NCBI GenBank assembly: GCA_038106185.1
Contig: JAYODE010000001.1
Span: 1-64,000 of the forward strand
Reading direction: 5' to 3'
Length of the DNA: 64,000 bases
Origin: UBA4582 sp038106185
GTDB taxonomy: Bacteria; Pseudomonadota; Gammaproteobacteria; Pseudomonadales; Azotimanducaceae
The translations under genes were made by a program, and so were the position numbers. Below the pieces are notes generated by a model. The model searched no databases and was not told where the DNA came from. It saw only the letters and a program-made list of their open reading frames with translations. This document shows, in pieces, positions 50,306-58,748 of the stretch; position 1 is the first letter of the stretch; each line of letters opens with the position of its first letter.

Positions 50306-51979
50306 CTAGACGCCCTCAGGATGCTCGCGATGAAACTTCTCCCAATACTCGGCAATGGTTGTCTTCATCTCTTTATGGAGCATCAGCATCGAAAACAAAT
50401 TCGGTAATGTCATCAACGCCAGGGTGATGGCCGATATCAACCATATCAACGAGGTATCTGCTATCGACGCCAGGAAAAATCCAGTCACATAAGCAATACG
50501 GTAGGGTGTCACCGACTTGACCCCGAACAGGTAGGTCATGGCCCTATCACCGTAGTAAGACCATGCCACTGCCGTAGAAAAGGCAAACAGAACCAAGCCA
50601 ATGGAGACTACGTATTGACCAAACTCACCAAAAACTCCTCGCGTGAAGGCTTTCGTGGTCAGGTCTACGGAGTGAATCAGAGACTTGCCGTGGACTTCGA
50701 TGGTCTCTTTGATCTTACCTTCAGCCACGGTGACTACCCCGCTGTAGGGCTTGCCTTCCTGATAAAACCTCACGTCTTCGGCGATAGATCGATTGTGGAT
50801 CACCGTAATATTCTCTGCTATCGCCGTACCATTAAGAATATTGATTTCACCAGAGAAGGCTTTTACCGGATCTTCTTCCAGACTCAAACTCAGGTGCTTG
50901 AATAGAGCCTGCCGCTGATCTGCATCTGCTTCGGAATAGATACCCTGGACCACCTCCATATCAAAAGTCTGAAACTTATTGTCGAACTTTTCAGTCCAGA
51001 CGCCTGAACTCAGGATCACCAGGCCAGTCACAGTACAAATGACAATGGTGTCGATGAAGGGCTCCAGAATCGATACCATGCCTTCAGAGATGGGTTCATC
51101 GGCTTTAGCCGCAGCATGGGCAATCGGCGCAGAACCCTGGCCTGCTTCGTTAGAAAACAAGCCACGATTGACGCCCCGATTAAACGCATAAGCAAAGGTC
51201 GCACCGAGAAATCCACCCGTTGCTGCGCTACCGGTGAAGGCATCACTGAAAACGGCTACAAAAGACGGAATTACATTTTCGTAGTTGGTGAAAATCACAC
51301 CCGCCGCCCCAGTGAGATAGATCAGTGCCATCAAGGGCACGATTTTCTCGGCAACTTTGACGATTCGGCTAATACCCCCGAGAATCACCAGTGCCAGTAT
51401 CCCGGCAAGAAATAGCCCAGTCATCCACTCAGGAACACCAAACGTGGATTGCATACCGCTGGCAATATTATTGCTCTGGGGCATATTACCGCTGCCGAAA
51501 GAGCTGACAACTGTGGCAGTGGCAAAGCCCACTGCCAGCCATTTCATATTAAGTCGGCGTTCCATGACATACATGGGCCCACCAACGATGAAGCCATTTT
51601 CGTCCTTGGTACGGTATTTATGGGATAACGAAACCTCGACAAACTTTGTCGCCATGCCCACAAACGCGGTCATCCACATCCAAAACAAGGCGGCTGGCCC
51701 ACCAAGGTAAATGGCAAGTGCCACACCGCCGATATTTCCGGTACCTACTGTACCGGAGATCGCCGTACTGAGCGCCTGAAAATGCGTCGCATCACCCTCA
51801 TCGCTGGCCTTGTCATACTTACCTCGTACGATGCGCACTGCATGCCTAAAGAATCGGATCTGAGGAAATTTTAAATACACGGTAAATAGCAAGCCGGTTC
51901 CCAGAAGAACAAAGGGAAAGTAGCGGGCTGAACCCAGAAAGCTGTCGAGCAGGTCGAGAAAACCAGTGAGCGATTCCAA
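50306..51979 (-). CDS. alanine or glycine:cation symporter (AGCS family) with extracytoplasmic insert
   Basis: 557-residue sodium:alanine-type symporter with about ten helices. AGCS signatures: ALSTAISGTVGTGNIGGVALAI, GPAALFWMWMTAFVGMATKFVEV and RGVNRGLFSNEAGQGSAPIAHAAA. Typical members are 450-480 residues; the surplus is a hydrophilic stretch at about 330-440 (LEEDPVKAF, NITVIHNRSIAEDV, GVVTVAEGKIKETIEV) between two helices, predicted outside the cytoplasm. It is a stand-alone gene. Confidence 0.92.
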   Translation of the reverse strand: MESLTGFLDLLDSFLGSARYFPFVLLGTGLLFTVYLKFPQIRFFRHAVRIVRGKYDKASDEGDATHFQALSTAISGTVGTGNIGGVALAIYLGGPAALFWMWMTAFVGMATKFVEVSLSHKYRTKDENGFIVGGPMYVMERRLNMKWLAVGFATATVVSSFGSGNMPQSNNIASGMQSTFGVPEWMTGLFLAGILALVILGGISRIVKVAEKIVPLMALIYLTGAAGVIFTNYENVIPSFVAVFSDAFTGSAATGGFLGATFAYAFNRGVNRGLFSNEAGQGSAPIAHAAAKADEPISEGMVSILEPFIDTIVICTVTGLVILSSGVWTEKFDNKFQTFDMEVVQGIYSEADADQRQALFKHLSLSLEEDPVKAFSGEINILNGTAIAENITVIHNRSIAEDVRFYQEGKPYSGVVTVAEGKIKETIEVHGKSLIHSVDLTTKAFTRGVFGEFGQYVVSIGLVLFAFSTAVAWSYYGDRAMTYLFGVKSVTPYRIAYVTGFFLASIADTSLIWLISAITLALMTLPNLFSMLMLHKEMKTTIAEYWEKFHREHPEGV

Positions 51980-52039
51980 TGTATCCCCTTTTTTTTATTA
52001 TCCGTAAATCAGTTGCTGTTCCGCCGCGACCTTAGCAAA

Positions 52040-52789
52040 TTAAGCCTGAGAAGCATAGCCGACAGGCACGACAAGGTTTATCGCCAGATCCCGTTCGTCC
52101 CGCTGGGGGTTTTGCACTAGCGTTTCCCAATGTCCGCGAAGCGTTAACAATAAGACCATTGCATCCAGTATATCGTCTGGCTGCACCTGATTACGCCGCC
52201 AGACCGGAAGGGCCTGATGATAGACATCAACGGCCGTCGGCCAGTATCGGTGAAGAATCAAAAGCCGCTCGGCCTGTCCAGCAGCCTTTTTCTTGCTGTG
52301 CAGTAGCGGTTGTCCCTGAATCGCCGCAAAGGCCAGCTCAGGATGAGACTCAAACATACTTTCACTTGCGCTGGGAAAGGCGTGCAGAAAGCGGTCCAAT
52401 TGGCTGATTTTTGAACAGATATTCCAGGCCTGTATCGACAGCCGCGTGCCCAACCGCTCTTGATTGATGTCACAAGCCTTCGAATAGCTACTGGCATAAA
52501 CGGCTTGGCGACAGGGAACGGTAAACACGCTGGCCGCCCTGCCCGGCAATCGCCTGCGAGCAGCCGGCTCAACCTGACGAGGTTTATCGTCGAGAAGTCC
52601 TATGGGCATATCTATGAGCAACTCACTGGCATCGTGGTGGGCTTGCCAGAGGGCCTCCATTGACGCAAAGACTTCTACTCGAATCGCTTCGGCGGTCCAG
52701 CTTGAGTCCAACTCAGCCTGTTCGCAGCTGATTGCCAGCCAACCGGCACGACATCCGTCAATTCCGACAATCTTACCTTTGGACGACAC
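52040..52789 (-). CDS. DUF429 family protein (predicted RNase H-fold)
   Basis: 249 residues. The N-terminal GIDGCRAGWLA and later LLIDMPIGL and ESHPELAFAA are the DUF429 landmarks; members are predicted to have an RNase H-like fold with these acidic residues in the active site. No experimental function is known to me. It begins 5 bp after the glutathione reductase stop, so the two may be cotranscribed. Confidence 0.83.
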   Translation of the reverse strand: MSSKGKIVGIDGCRAGWLAISCEQAELDSSWTAEAIRVEVFASMEALWQAHHDASELLIDMPIGLLDDKPRQVEPAARRRLPGRAASVFTVPCRQAVYASSYSKACDINQERLGTRLSIQAWNICSKISQLDRFLHAFPSASESMFESHPELAFAAIQGQPLLHSKKKAAGQAERLLILHRYWPTAVDVYHQALPVWRRNQVQPDDILDAMVLLLTLRGHWETLVQNPQRDERDLAINLVVPVGYASQA

Positions 52790-52794
52790 CTGTA

Positions 52795-54153
52795 CTAACG
52801 GCTTAATGCAGTGCGCATGGTGACAAATTCCTCGGCCGCTGTCGGGTGAATACCGATCGTTGCATCAAACACGGCCTTAGTCGCGCCGGCTTTCAGCGCG
52901 ATCGCGATGCCCTGAATAATCTCACCGGCCTCCGGACCGACCATATGCGCGCCAAGTATTTTGTCGGTCTGGCGATCAACGATCAGCTTCATCATGGTTT
53001 TCTCATTGCTGCCACTCAGGGTGTGTTTGAGGGCACGGAAGCTGGAAAGATAGACGTCGACTTCAGCACAGGTGTCCCTTGCTTGATGTTCAGTCAGGCC
53101 GACAGTACCGATATTCGGCTGGCAGAAGACCGCCGTCGCTATATTGGTATAGTCCATGGTTGTCGGTTGCTGAAGAAACTGCCCCCGCGCAAAGACCATG
53201 GCCTCGGCAATCGCCACAGGCGTCAACTGGACTCGATCCGTGACATCCCCCAGTGCGAAAATAGAGGGTTCAGAGGTTCGAAACTGGTCGTCGACGATAA
53301 TTGCGCCGTTATCTCGACAACTGACATTCACATGCTCCAACCCGAGATCATCGACTGCAGGCACTCTCCCCGTCGCATATAGAACACAGTCGGTTGCCAA
53401 TGTCGTACCATCGGCAAACAGCACGAGCAGGCTGCCATCCGGCTGTTTTTCGATGCGTGTCACACTTGAATTAAAATGCAGTGTGACCCCCTTCTTGACG
53501 ATCTCAGTGGCCACTGTCTGGCGCACATCCTCGTCAAAATTACGCAAAAATAATGGGCCACGATAGGCCAGATGGCTATCACTGCCCAGACCGGCAAATA
53601 TGCCCGCGAATTCTACAGCGATATAACCGCCACCCACCACCAGCGTCCTTCGCGGCAGTTCTGGCAGATGAAAAGCCTCGTTGGAAGTGATCACCAGATC
53701 ATTGCCAGGAAAGTGCGGCACTGAGGGCCAGCCACCTGTCGCAATCAGAATTCGCTCAGTGGAGATCACGCGATCTCGAACGACCACATGGTGGGCATCT
53801 TTTATTCGCGCTCGACCCTCAAAATGCGTCACGCCAGCATTGTCCAGCAAACCTTGATAGATTCCATTAAGTCGGCTGATTTCCTTATCTTTATTTTTGA
53901 TTAGCGTTGACCAGTCAAAATCTGGTTTCGCCTCTGACCAACCAAATCCCTGAGCGTTTTCGAAGTCCTCGGCATAGTGGGAGGCGTATACCAGCAGCTT
54001 TTTAGGGATACAGCCAACATTGACGCAGGTCCCACCCATATACTTATCTTCCGCGGTCGCGACCCGCGCACCATAGGAAGCGCTCATTCTCGCAGCGCGC
54101 ACGCCGCCTGAGCCGACGCCTATGACAAAAAGATCAAACTCGTATTCCGACAT
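52795..54153 (-). CDS. gor: glutathione-disulfide reductase Gor
   Basis: NADPH-dependent reduction of glutathione disulfide. The 452-residue flavoprotein has the FAD motif GVGSGGVRAAR, the redox pair Cys43/Cys48 in GGTCVNVGCIPKKL, the NADPH motif GGGYIAVEFAGIFAGLG with arginines in YRGPLFLRNFD, FALGDVTDR, and the catalytic base His in GIHPTAAEEFVTMRT. It is almost exactly E. coli length. Confidence 0.95.
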   Translation of the reverse strand: MSEYEFDLFVIGVGSGGVRAARMSASYGARVATAEDKYMGGTCVNVGCIPKKLLVYASHYAEDFENAQGFGWSEAKPDFDWSTLIKNKDKEISRLNGIYQGLLDNAGVTHFEGRARIKDAHHVVVRDRVISTERILIATGGWPSVPHFPGNDLVITSNEAFHLPELPRRTLVVGGGYIAVEFAGIFAGLGSDSHLAYRGPLFLRNFDEDVRQTVATEIVKKGVTLHFNSSVTRIEKQPDGSLLVLFADGTTLATDCVLYATGRVPAVDDLGLEHVNVSCRDNGAIIVDDQFRTSEPSIFALGDVTDRVQLTPVAIAEAMVFARGQFLQQPTTMDYTNIATAVFCQPNIGTVGLTEHQARDTCAEVDVYLSSFRALKHTLSGSNEKTMMKLIVDRQTDKILGAHMVGPEAGEIIQGIAIALKAGATKAVFDATIGIHPTAAEEFVTMRTALSR

Positions 54154-54314
54154 GCAAGCTTTGCCTCACCCATTATTGAAAACCCGTAACCTAACATATG
54201 CTGGATGACGAAACCCGATTCCTTCATAGATTTCAATCATCATGTCACCGCTAAGCGCCAGTTTCGCGTTATGATCGTCACTCCTGACCTGATTCGACTG
54301 AAAATCCTTCATTC

Positions 54315-54857
54315 ATGTTTATCGACTTGCAACCGTTTGCTCCAACCTCTTTAATCCAAACCTTGAGCTGCAAAGTTCAACAGGATCAAAAACGTCTTCT
54401 TCTGGATTATCAACTCGAGGCGGATCTGGCGTCATTGAACTGGCCGTTAACAACAGTCCAACCGACTCGCCGAATGGCGCTGTGGGAGCATAGCTGTTTC
54501 GAATGTTTTGTAGGCGATGCCAAAGACACAGGCTACACAGAAGTAAACTTCTCTCCCAATGGTGACTGGAACTGTTTCGGTTTTACGCACTATCGCCGTG
54601 GCATGCATGAAGTCGAGCACTCCATCTTGGCTTCCAGCGCAGTTTCGATGGAAAACCAGCATCGAGTGCGGGTCAGCCTCACGCTGGATCTTAACCATTG
54701 GCGGCCAGATATTTCGGCTTTAACACTCGGCCTTGCCGCTATTCTGAAAGACCATCAAGGCCATCGCCACTATTATGCGCTGCAACATGTTGACGGCAAA
54801 CTCGATTTCCATCACCGTGACAGCCACTGCCTGACCATTCCCTGGGGAATTGAATGA
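54315..54857 (+). CDS. DOMON-like domain protein
   Basis: 180-residue beta-sandwich protein without signal peptide. RMALWEHSCFECFVGDAKDTGYTEVNFSP, GDWNCFGFTHYRRGM and the C-terminal block with HYYAL and FHHRDSH are typical of bacterial DOMON-like proteins, which may bind haem or sugars. It overlaps the NamZ-like gene by 4 nt (ATGA), which suggests a shared role with cell-wall sugar metabolism. Confidence 0.8.
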   Translation: MFIDLQPFAPTSLIQTLSCKVQQDQKRLLLDYQLEADLASLNWPLTTVQPTRRMALWEHSCFECFVGDAKDTGYTEVNFSPNGDWNCFGFTHYRRGMHEVEHSILASSAVSMENQHRVRVSLTLDLNHWRPDISALTLGLAAILKDHQGHRHYYALQHVDGKLDFHHRDSHCLTIPWGIE

Positions 54858-56059
54858 CATTTCAATTTGGTATTGATGCGCTGCTGGAAAGTCCTGCGGA
54901 CTTGCAATCGCTAAGATCGCGCCGAGTCGCCCTGGTCGCCCATCCAGCCTCAGTGACCAGCGACATGCAACATTCCCTCGACGCCCTGATAGCACATGGG
55001 GTCGACGTCAGTCGCGCATTCGGACCTCAACACGGTATGCGCGGCGACAAGCAGGACAACATGATTGAGTCTGCCGATTATTTGGATCCAACCCATGGCA
55101 TTCCTGTGATCAGCCTGTATGGCGAACACCGAGCGCCTACCCGGACAATGCTTGCTGACCTAGACGTGGTGCTGTTTGACCTGCAGGACATTGGCTGTCG
55201 CATCTATACTTATATTACAACCCTGAAGTATTTTCTTGAGGCGTGCAGTACAGCAGGCGTTGAGCTCTGGGTACTGGACCGGCCCAATCCTGCCGGCCGA
55301 CCGGTTGATGGGCTGCGCCTGGAAGCGGGCCACGAGAGCTTTGTCGGCTGTGACACCTTACCCACCCGACATGGGCTGACTACCGCCGAGCTGGCGAGTT
55401 GGCTGGTGGCTAAACATCAAATGCCAGTGAGGTTGAAGACCATCAAGATGATCGACTACGAGCCGATGACTGGACCCGGCTATGGCTGGCCACTTCAGCA
55501 ACGCGCCTGGGTCAATCCGAGTCCAAATGCCAGCAGCCTGAATATGAGTCGCTGCTTTTCAGGCACTGTATTACTGGAAGGTACCCAATTGTCTGAAGGG
55601 CGTGGCACCACGGTACCACTGGAAATCATGGGGGCACCTGACTTTCCGGCACTGGAAGTTCTGCGGCAATTGCAGTCCGAGCGACCCACCTGGCTGGCCG
55701 GTGTTTATCTGCGCCCTTGTTTCTTTTCGCCGACATTTCACAAACACCAGGGTGATCTTTGCGCAGGCCTGCAGATACATACAGATTTCAGTCACTACGC
55801 TCACGCGCAATTCAAACCCTACCGACTGGTCGCCGGTCTCCTCAAGGCTTTGCGTCAGGTACGGCCAGACTATCCGATCTGGCGACACCATGAGTACGAA
55901 TATGAACCTGATCGTATACCCATTGATGTGATCAATGGCGGCCTGTTTCTGCGTTCCTGGGTAGATGACACAGCAGCGACCTATGCTGATCTCGAGGCTC
56001 GACTAGAGGCCGAAGAACAGCCATGGTTAGCAGAGCGGGCCCCTTACCTGCTTTACTAA
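54854..56059 (+). CDS. DUF1343 / NamZ-like exo-beta-N-acetylmuramidase
   Basis: 401 residues of the DUF1343 family (GH171), to which the exo-N-acetylmuramidase NamZ of peptidoglycan recycling belongs. Conserved blocks: VALVAHPASVT, FGPQHGMRGDKQDNM, VISLYGEHRAPT, LFDLQDIGCRIYTYITTL, LDRPNPAGR and NPSPNASSLNMS. No obvious signal peptide, unlike secreted members, so it may act on internalised muropeptides. Translationally coupled to the DOMON-like gene. Confidence 0.87.
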   Translation: MTFQFGIDALLESPADLQSLRSRRVALVAHPASVTSDMQHSLDALIAHGVDVSRAFGPQHGMRGDKQDNMIESADYLDPTHGIPVISLYGEHRAPTRTMLADLDVVLFDLQDIGCRIYTYITTLKYFLEACSTAGVELWVLDRPNPAGRPVDGLRLEAGHESFVGCDTLPTRHGLTTAELASWLVAKHQMPVRLKTIKMIDYEPMTGPGYGWPLQQRAWVNPSPNASSLNMSRCFSGTVLLEGTQLSEGRGTTVPLEIMGAPDFPALEVLRQLQSERPTWLAGVYLRPCFFSPTFHKHQGDLCAGLQIHTDFSHYAHAQFKPYRLVAGLLKALRQVRPDYPIWRHHEYEYEPDRIPIDVINGGLFLRSWVDDTAATYADLEARLEAEEQPWLAERAPYLLY

Positions 56060-56206
56060 GTCCTCCTCTGTGGCCGACTAATGCATTTCAAGCCAACCAT
56101 ATCAAGTCAACCATAAAATTTTGGCATAGTCGGCATAACCAGCCAGGGATGAAAACCCCCATGCTAGAATCGGCTTTTATTTACATCACGGGACGGAACA
56201 GCCGCC

Positions 56207-57340
56207 ATGACAAGCCCCAACACGAACAAAACCAACGCCTATAAAATAGCGATCCTCGCTGGTGATGCAATCGGCCCAGAGATCATGGCCCAGGCAGTTA
56301 GGGTTTTTGATCTGGTGAGCAAGCACCGTGACATTGAGTTTGAACTGACATCAGCGCCCTTCGGTGCTCACGCCTATTTTGAACACGGCAAGGCCTTTCC
56401 AGACCAGACTAAGGCGATCTGTGATGCTGCCGATGCCATTCTTAAGGGCCCGGTTGGCCTGAGTCACGCAGAATCGCAGAAGATTCCGGTCGAGGAGCAA
56501 GCAGAGCGTGGTGCTATTTTACCCCTGCGCGCTCGATACAATACCTTTGCCAACTTTCGACCGATTTACCTCAGCCCGAACATGGCCCATTTCTCACCAT
56601 TGAAACGCGAAGTTATTCAAAACGGCATAGATATTCTGCTGATTCGCGAACTGGTTGGCGGTTTGTATTTTGGAGAAAAGGAACGTGGCGTCAATGCGGC
56701 AGGCAAACGTTATGTGAAAGAAACCCTTGAATATAACGAGGACCAGGTTCGCCAAATATTGATTGTTGGTTTTGAACAGGCTCGACTAAGAAAAGGGGTT
56801 CTGCATAACATTCACAAGAGTAACGTGTTGATGTCCAGTGTCTTCTGGAACGAAATACTGGATGAAGTGCATAAGGATTATCCAGACATCAAGGTGGTTC
56901 ATCTACTCGTAGATGCCGCAGCGACAGCGCTGTGCCTGAACCCCGGCCAATTCGACGTCATGGTTATGGAAAACATGTTCGGCGACATCCTCAGCGATCA
57001 GGGTGGTGGTATTCTTGGCAGCCTTGGTTTGATGCCATCTGCTTGCATGGGGCCAGAGAAGGCTTACTATGAGCCCTCACATGGCAGCGCACCGGACATC
57101 GCCGGCAAAAATATCGCCAATCCTTATTCTATGATTGGCTCTGTTGCCATGATGCTGGATATGAGCTTTGGCCTCAAAGCAGAATCAGATGCGGTTTGGG
57201 GCGCCATGAAAAGTGTGTTTGAGGCGGGCTATTCAACAGCGGATCTATCATCCAAAGATACGCATCCAAAAATCCTCTCCACCACCGAGTTTGGTGATCG
57301 CGTCATGCAGGAGCTCGATCGCCTGCTCGCGGCTACTTAG
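56207..57340 (+). CDS. isopropylmalate/isocitrate dehydrogenase family protein (LeuB-like)
   Basis: 377-residue beta-decarboxylating dehydrogenase: AILAGDAIGPEIMAQA, IRELVGGLYFGEKERG, the substrate Lys region HKSNVLMSS, MENMFGDILSDQGGGILGSLGLMPSA and EPSHGSAPDIAGKNIANP. The substrate-recognition stretch reads AERGAILPLRARYNTFANFRPI, and GPVGLSHAESQKIPVEEQ replaces the usual LLGAVGGPKW, so it is not a textbook LeuB. No leuACD is nearby. 3-isopropylmalate is the first guess; another malate analogue is possible. Confidence 0.83.
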   Translation: MTSPNTNKTNAYKIAILAGDAIGPEIMAQAVRVFDLVSKHRDIEFELTSAPFGAHAYFEHGKAFPDQTKAICDAADAILKGPVGLSHAESQKIPVEEQAERGAILPLRARYNTFANFRPIYLSPNMAHFSPLKREVIQNGIDILLIRELVGGLYFGEKERGVNAAGKRYVKETLEYNEDQVRQILIVGFEQARLRKGVLHNIHKSNVLMSSVFWNEILDEVHKDYPDIKVVHLLVDAAATALCLNPGQFDVMVMENMFGDILSDQGGGILGSLGLMPSACMGPEKAYYEPSHGSAPDIAGKNIANPYSMIGSVAMMLDMSFGLKAESDAVWGAMKSVFEAGYSTADLSSKDTHPKILSTTEFGDRVMQELDRLLAAT

Positions 57341-57403
57341 GCTTGAGGCTGTCTGATTAAGACTGACGAGTGACGAGCGGCTGATGGCCGCCTGTTGCTC
57401 GGC

Positions 57404-57570
57404 TTTAGACATTCAACTTTAGACATTCAGCTGTAGCCATTCAGCTATAGGCATTAAGCTAAAGCGTTTAAACTAAAGCACTGATCTTATGGAACTTGCG
57501 CTCTAGCGCTTAAGCTATAGTGCTTAAGCTATAGTGCTTAAGCTATAGTGCTTAAGCTATGGGCTTAAGC
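57404..57570. repeat. 14-bp tandem array, twelve units grading from diverged to identical
   Basis: Contiguous 14-bp units from 57404. Left units are TTTAGACATTCAAC, TTTAGACATTCAGC, TGTAGCCATTCAGC, TATAGGCATTAAGC and TAAAGCGTTTAAAC. Two are badly diverged, then comes TCTAGCGCTTAAGC, three exact TATAGTGCTTAAGC (57516-57557) and a last 13-bp unit. Periodicity holds exactly through the diverged part. The unit contains the palindrome GCTTAAGC. It fills the intergenic space after the LeuB-like gene; the rest of 57341-57685 shows no gene. Confidence 0.9.
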
Positions 57571-57685
57571 AATCTCTCTCACGGAAAAGTACTTGATCGA
57601 AAGCGATTAGGTACTCGCTGCGGCGGCAGCAACAAGTCTCTGTCAGAAAGATCTTTGCACGCGCTTCTGAAAGACCCTTGGTGAT

Positions 57686-57859
57686 TTAGAGCGCGACTAT
57701 CTGACTGGCAAGACTCGCCCCCATCACCAGAATAGAGATCCAACCCCAACCGATAAACGCCCACATGACCAGGGGCTGTTCAAACAGATCACCGAGGATG
57801 TTAACCGTAGAGTCGACCAGTAAGAATTTCAATGGACGTTGAATCAACTGCTTAAACAT
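57686..57859 (-). CDS. possible small membrane protein
   Basis: 57 codons from the ATG at 57859 (open frame to 57901). The protein has a basic start (MFKQLIQRPLKFLL) and one strongly hydrophobic C-terminal helix (WAFIGWGWISILVMGASLAS). The composition fits a small inner-membrane protein, but no family is recognised, and the closest ribosome-like site (AAGG) is about 12 nt from the ATG. Confidence 0.4.
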   Translation of the reverse strand: MFKQLIQRPLKFLLVDSTVNILGDLFEQPLVMWAFIGWGWISILVMGASLASQIVAL

Positions 57860-57979
57860 GGGCTTGCTTACCTTCTCTCTCACCTGTAGATACGCAGACA
57901 TGTGGGGACATGTGCGGTTAAATTATACACTTGCGCTTAAGGACGACATATTAGCTGGAAATACGCTTCAAGGGGAGTC

Positions 57980-58564
57980 CTACTCGAGTGCTTTTGGGGG
58001 CATATTTAATGACAGACGCTTAAAGCGTTGAACCTCTGTTTCGATATCCTCATAAATCGCTGCCACATCGATTTTTTCTTTAAATTGAATGCGTTTGGAA
58101 AATACCGTCACCGGAAATATAAAGTTATCTGTTTTACGCCAGCGCAGCGCTTTGCTGGACCCAAGCTCATCCTCATAACTCACCCAATGCAGGCCAAATT
58201 CACGCACCAGCACATCTCCAAAGACAACACCCAAAGCCTGCCACTGAGGCGTCTGGTCAGATCTGAGTATTCTTCTGTCGACAAGCTGCTGGAATAACGG
58301 CAGGTCTTCCTTGGTGCCGTGCAGCGTGACAATGCCTAAACGACGGGCAAACAAAGCCTTCATCTCAGCACGCTGCTGATCCAGCAGGGTTTGCTGCCCG
58401 AAGGACAAGTCGTCAACCACTGCTGGTGGCGTCGGCTCAATGGGAAACTGATAGTTTTCCAATTGATCTGGCGAGAGTACCGGCACGTCTATCGGCGCCG
58501 CACTGGCTGGAACACTAGTTGCCATCAAAAACGTGTACATCAACAACAAAGCTGTCTTTTGCAT
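57980..58564 (-). CDS. DUF3806 domain protein with signal peptide
   Basis: 194-residue predicted periplasmic protein: signal peptide (ALLLMYTFLMATSVPASAA), then a domain with WQALGVVFGDVLVREFGLHWV, DELGSSKALRWR and NFIFPVTVFSKRIQFKE, matching DUF3806. Function unknown. The ATG at 58564 is preferred to the adjacent upstream GTG. Confidence 0.8.
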   Translation of the reverse strand: MQKTALLLMYTFLMATSVPASAAPIDVPVLSPDQLENYQFPIEPTPPAVVDDLSFGQQTLLDQQRAEMKALFARRLGIVTLHGTKEDLPLFQQLVDRRILRSDQTPQWQALGVVFGDVLVREFGLHWVSYEDELGSSKALRWRKTDNFIFPVTVFSKRIQFKEKIDVAAIYEDIETEVQRFKRLSLNMPPKALE

Positions 58565-58748
58565 CACGCGCTCGCCTATTTAATGATCCTGAGGAGTGGC
58601 TATTATCCCGATTCGAACCCAGAGCGAAAGAACTATTCGCCCAGATGGTATTCGACCCGACATAACATCCTGCTAGACTCCTTATCTCAAGGAATACCGG
58701 GTCGCTAAACGCCACCCGCCGATGGAAAAGGTTGATGCGAGAAATACC

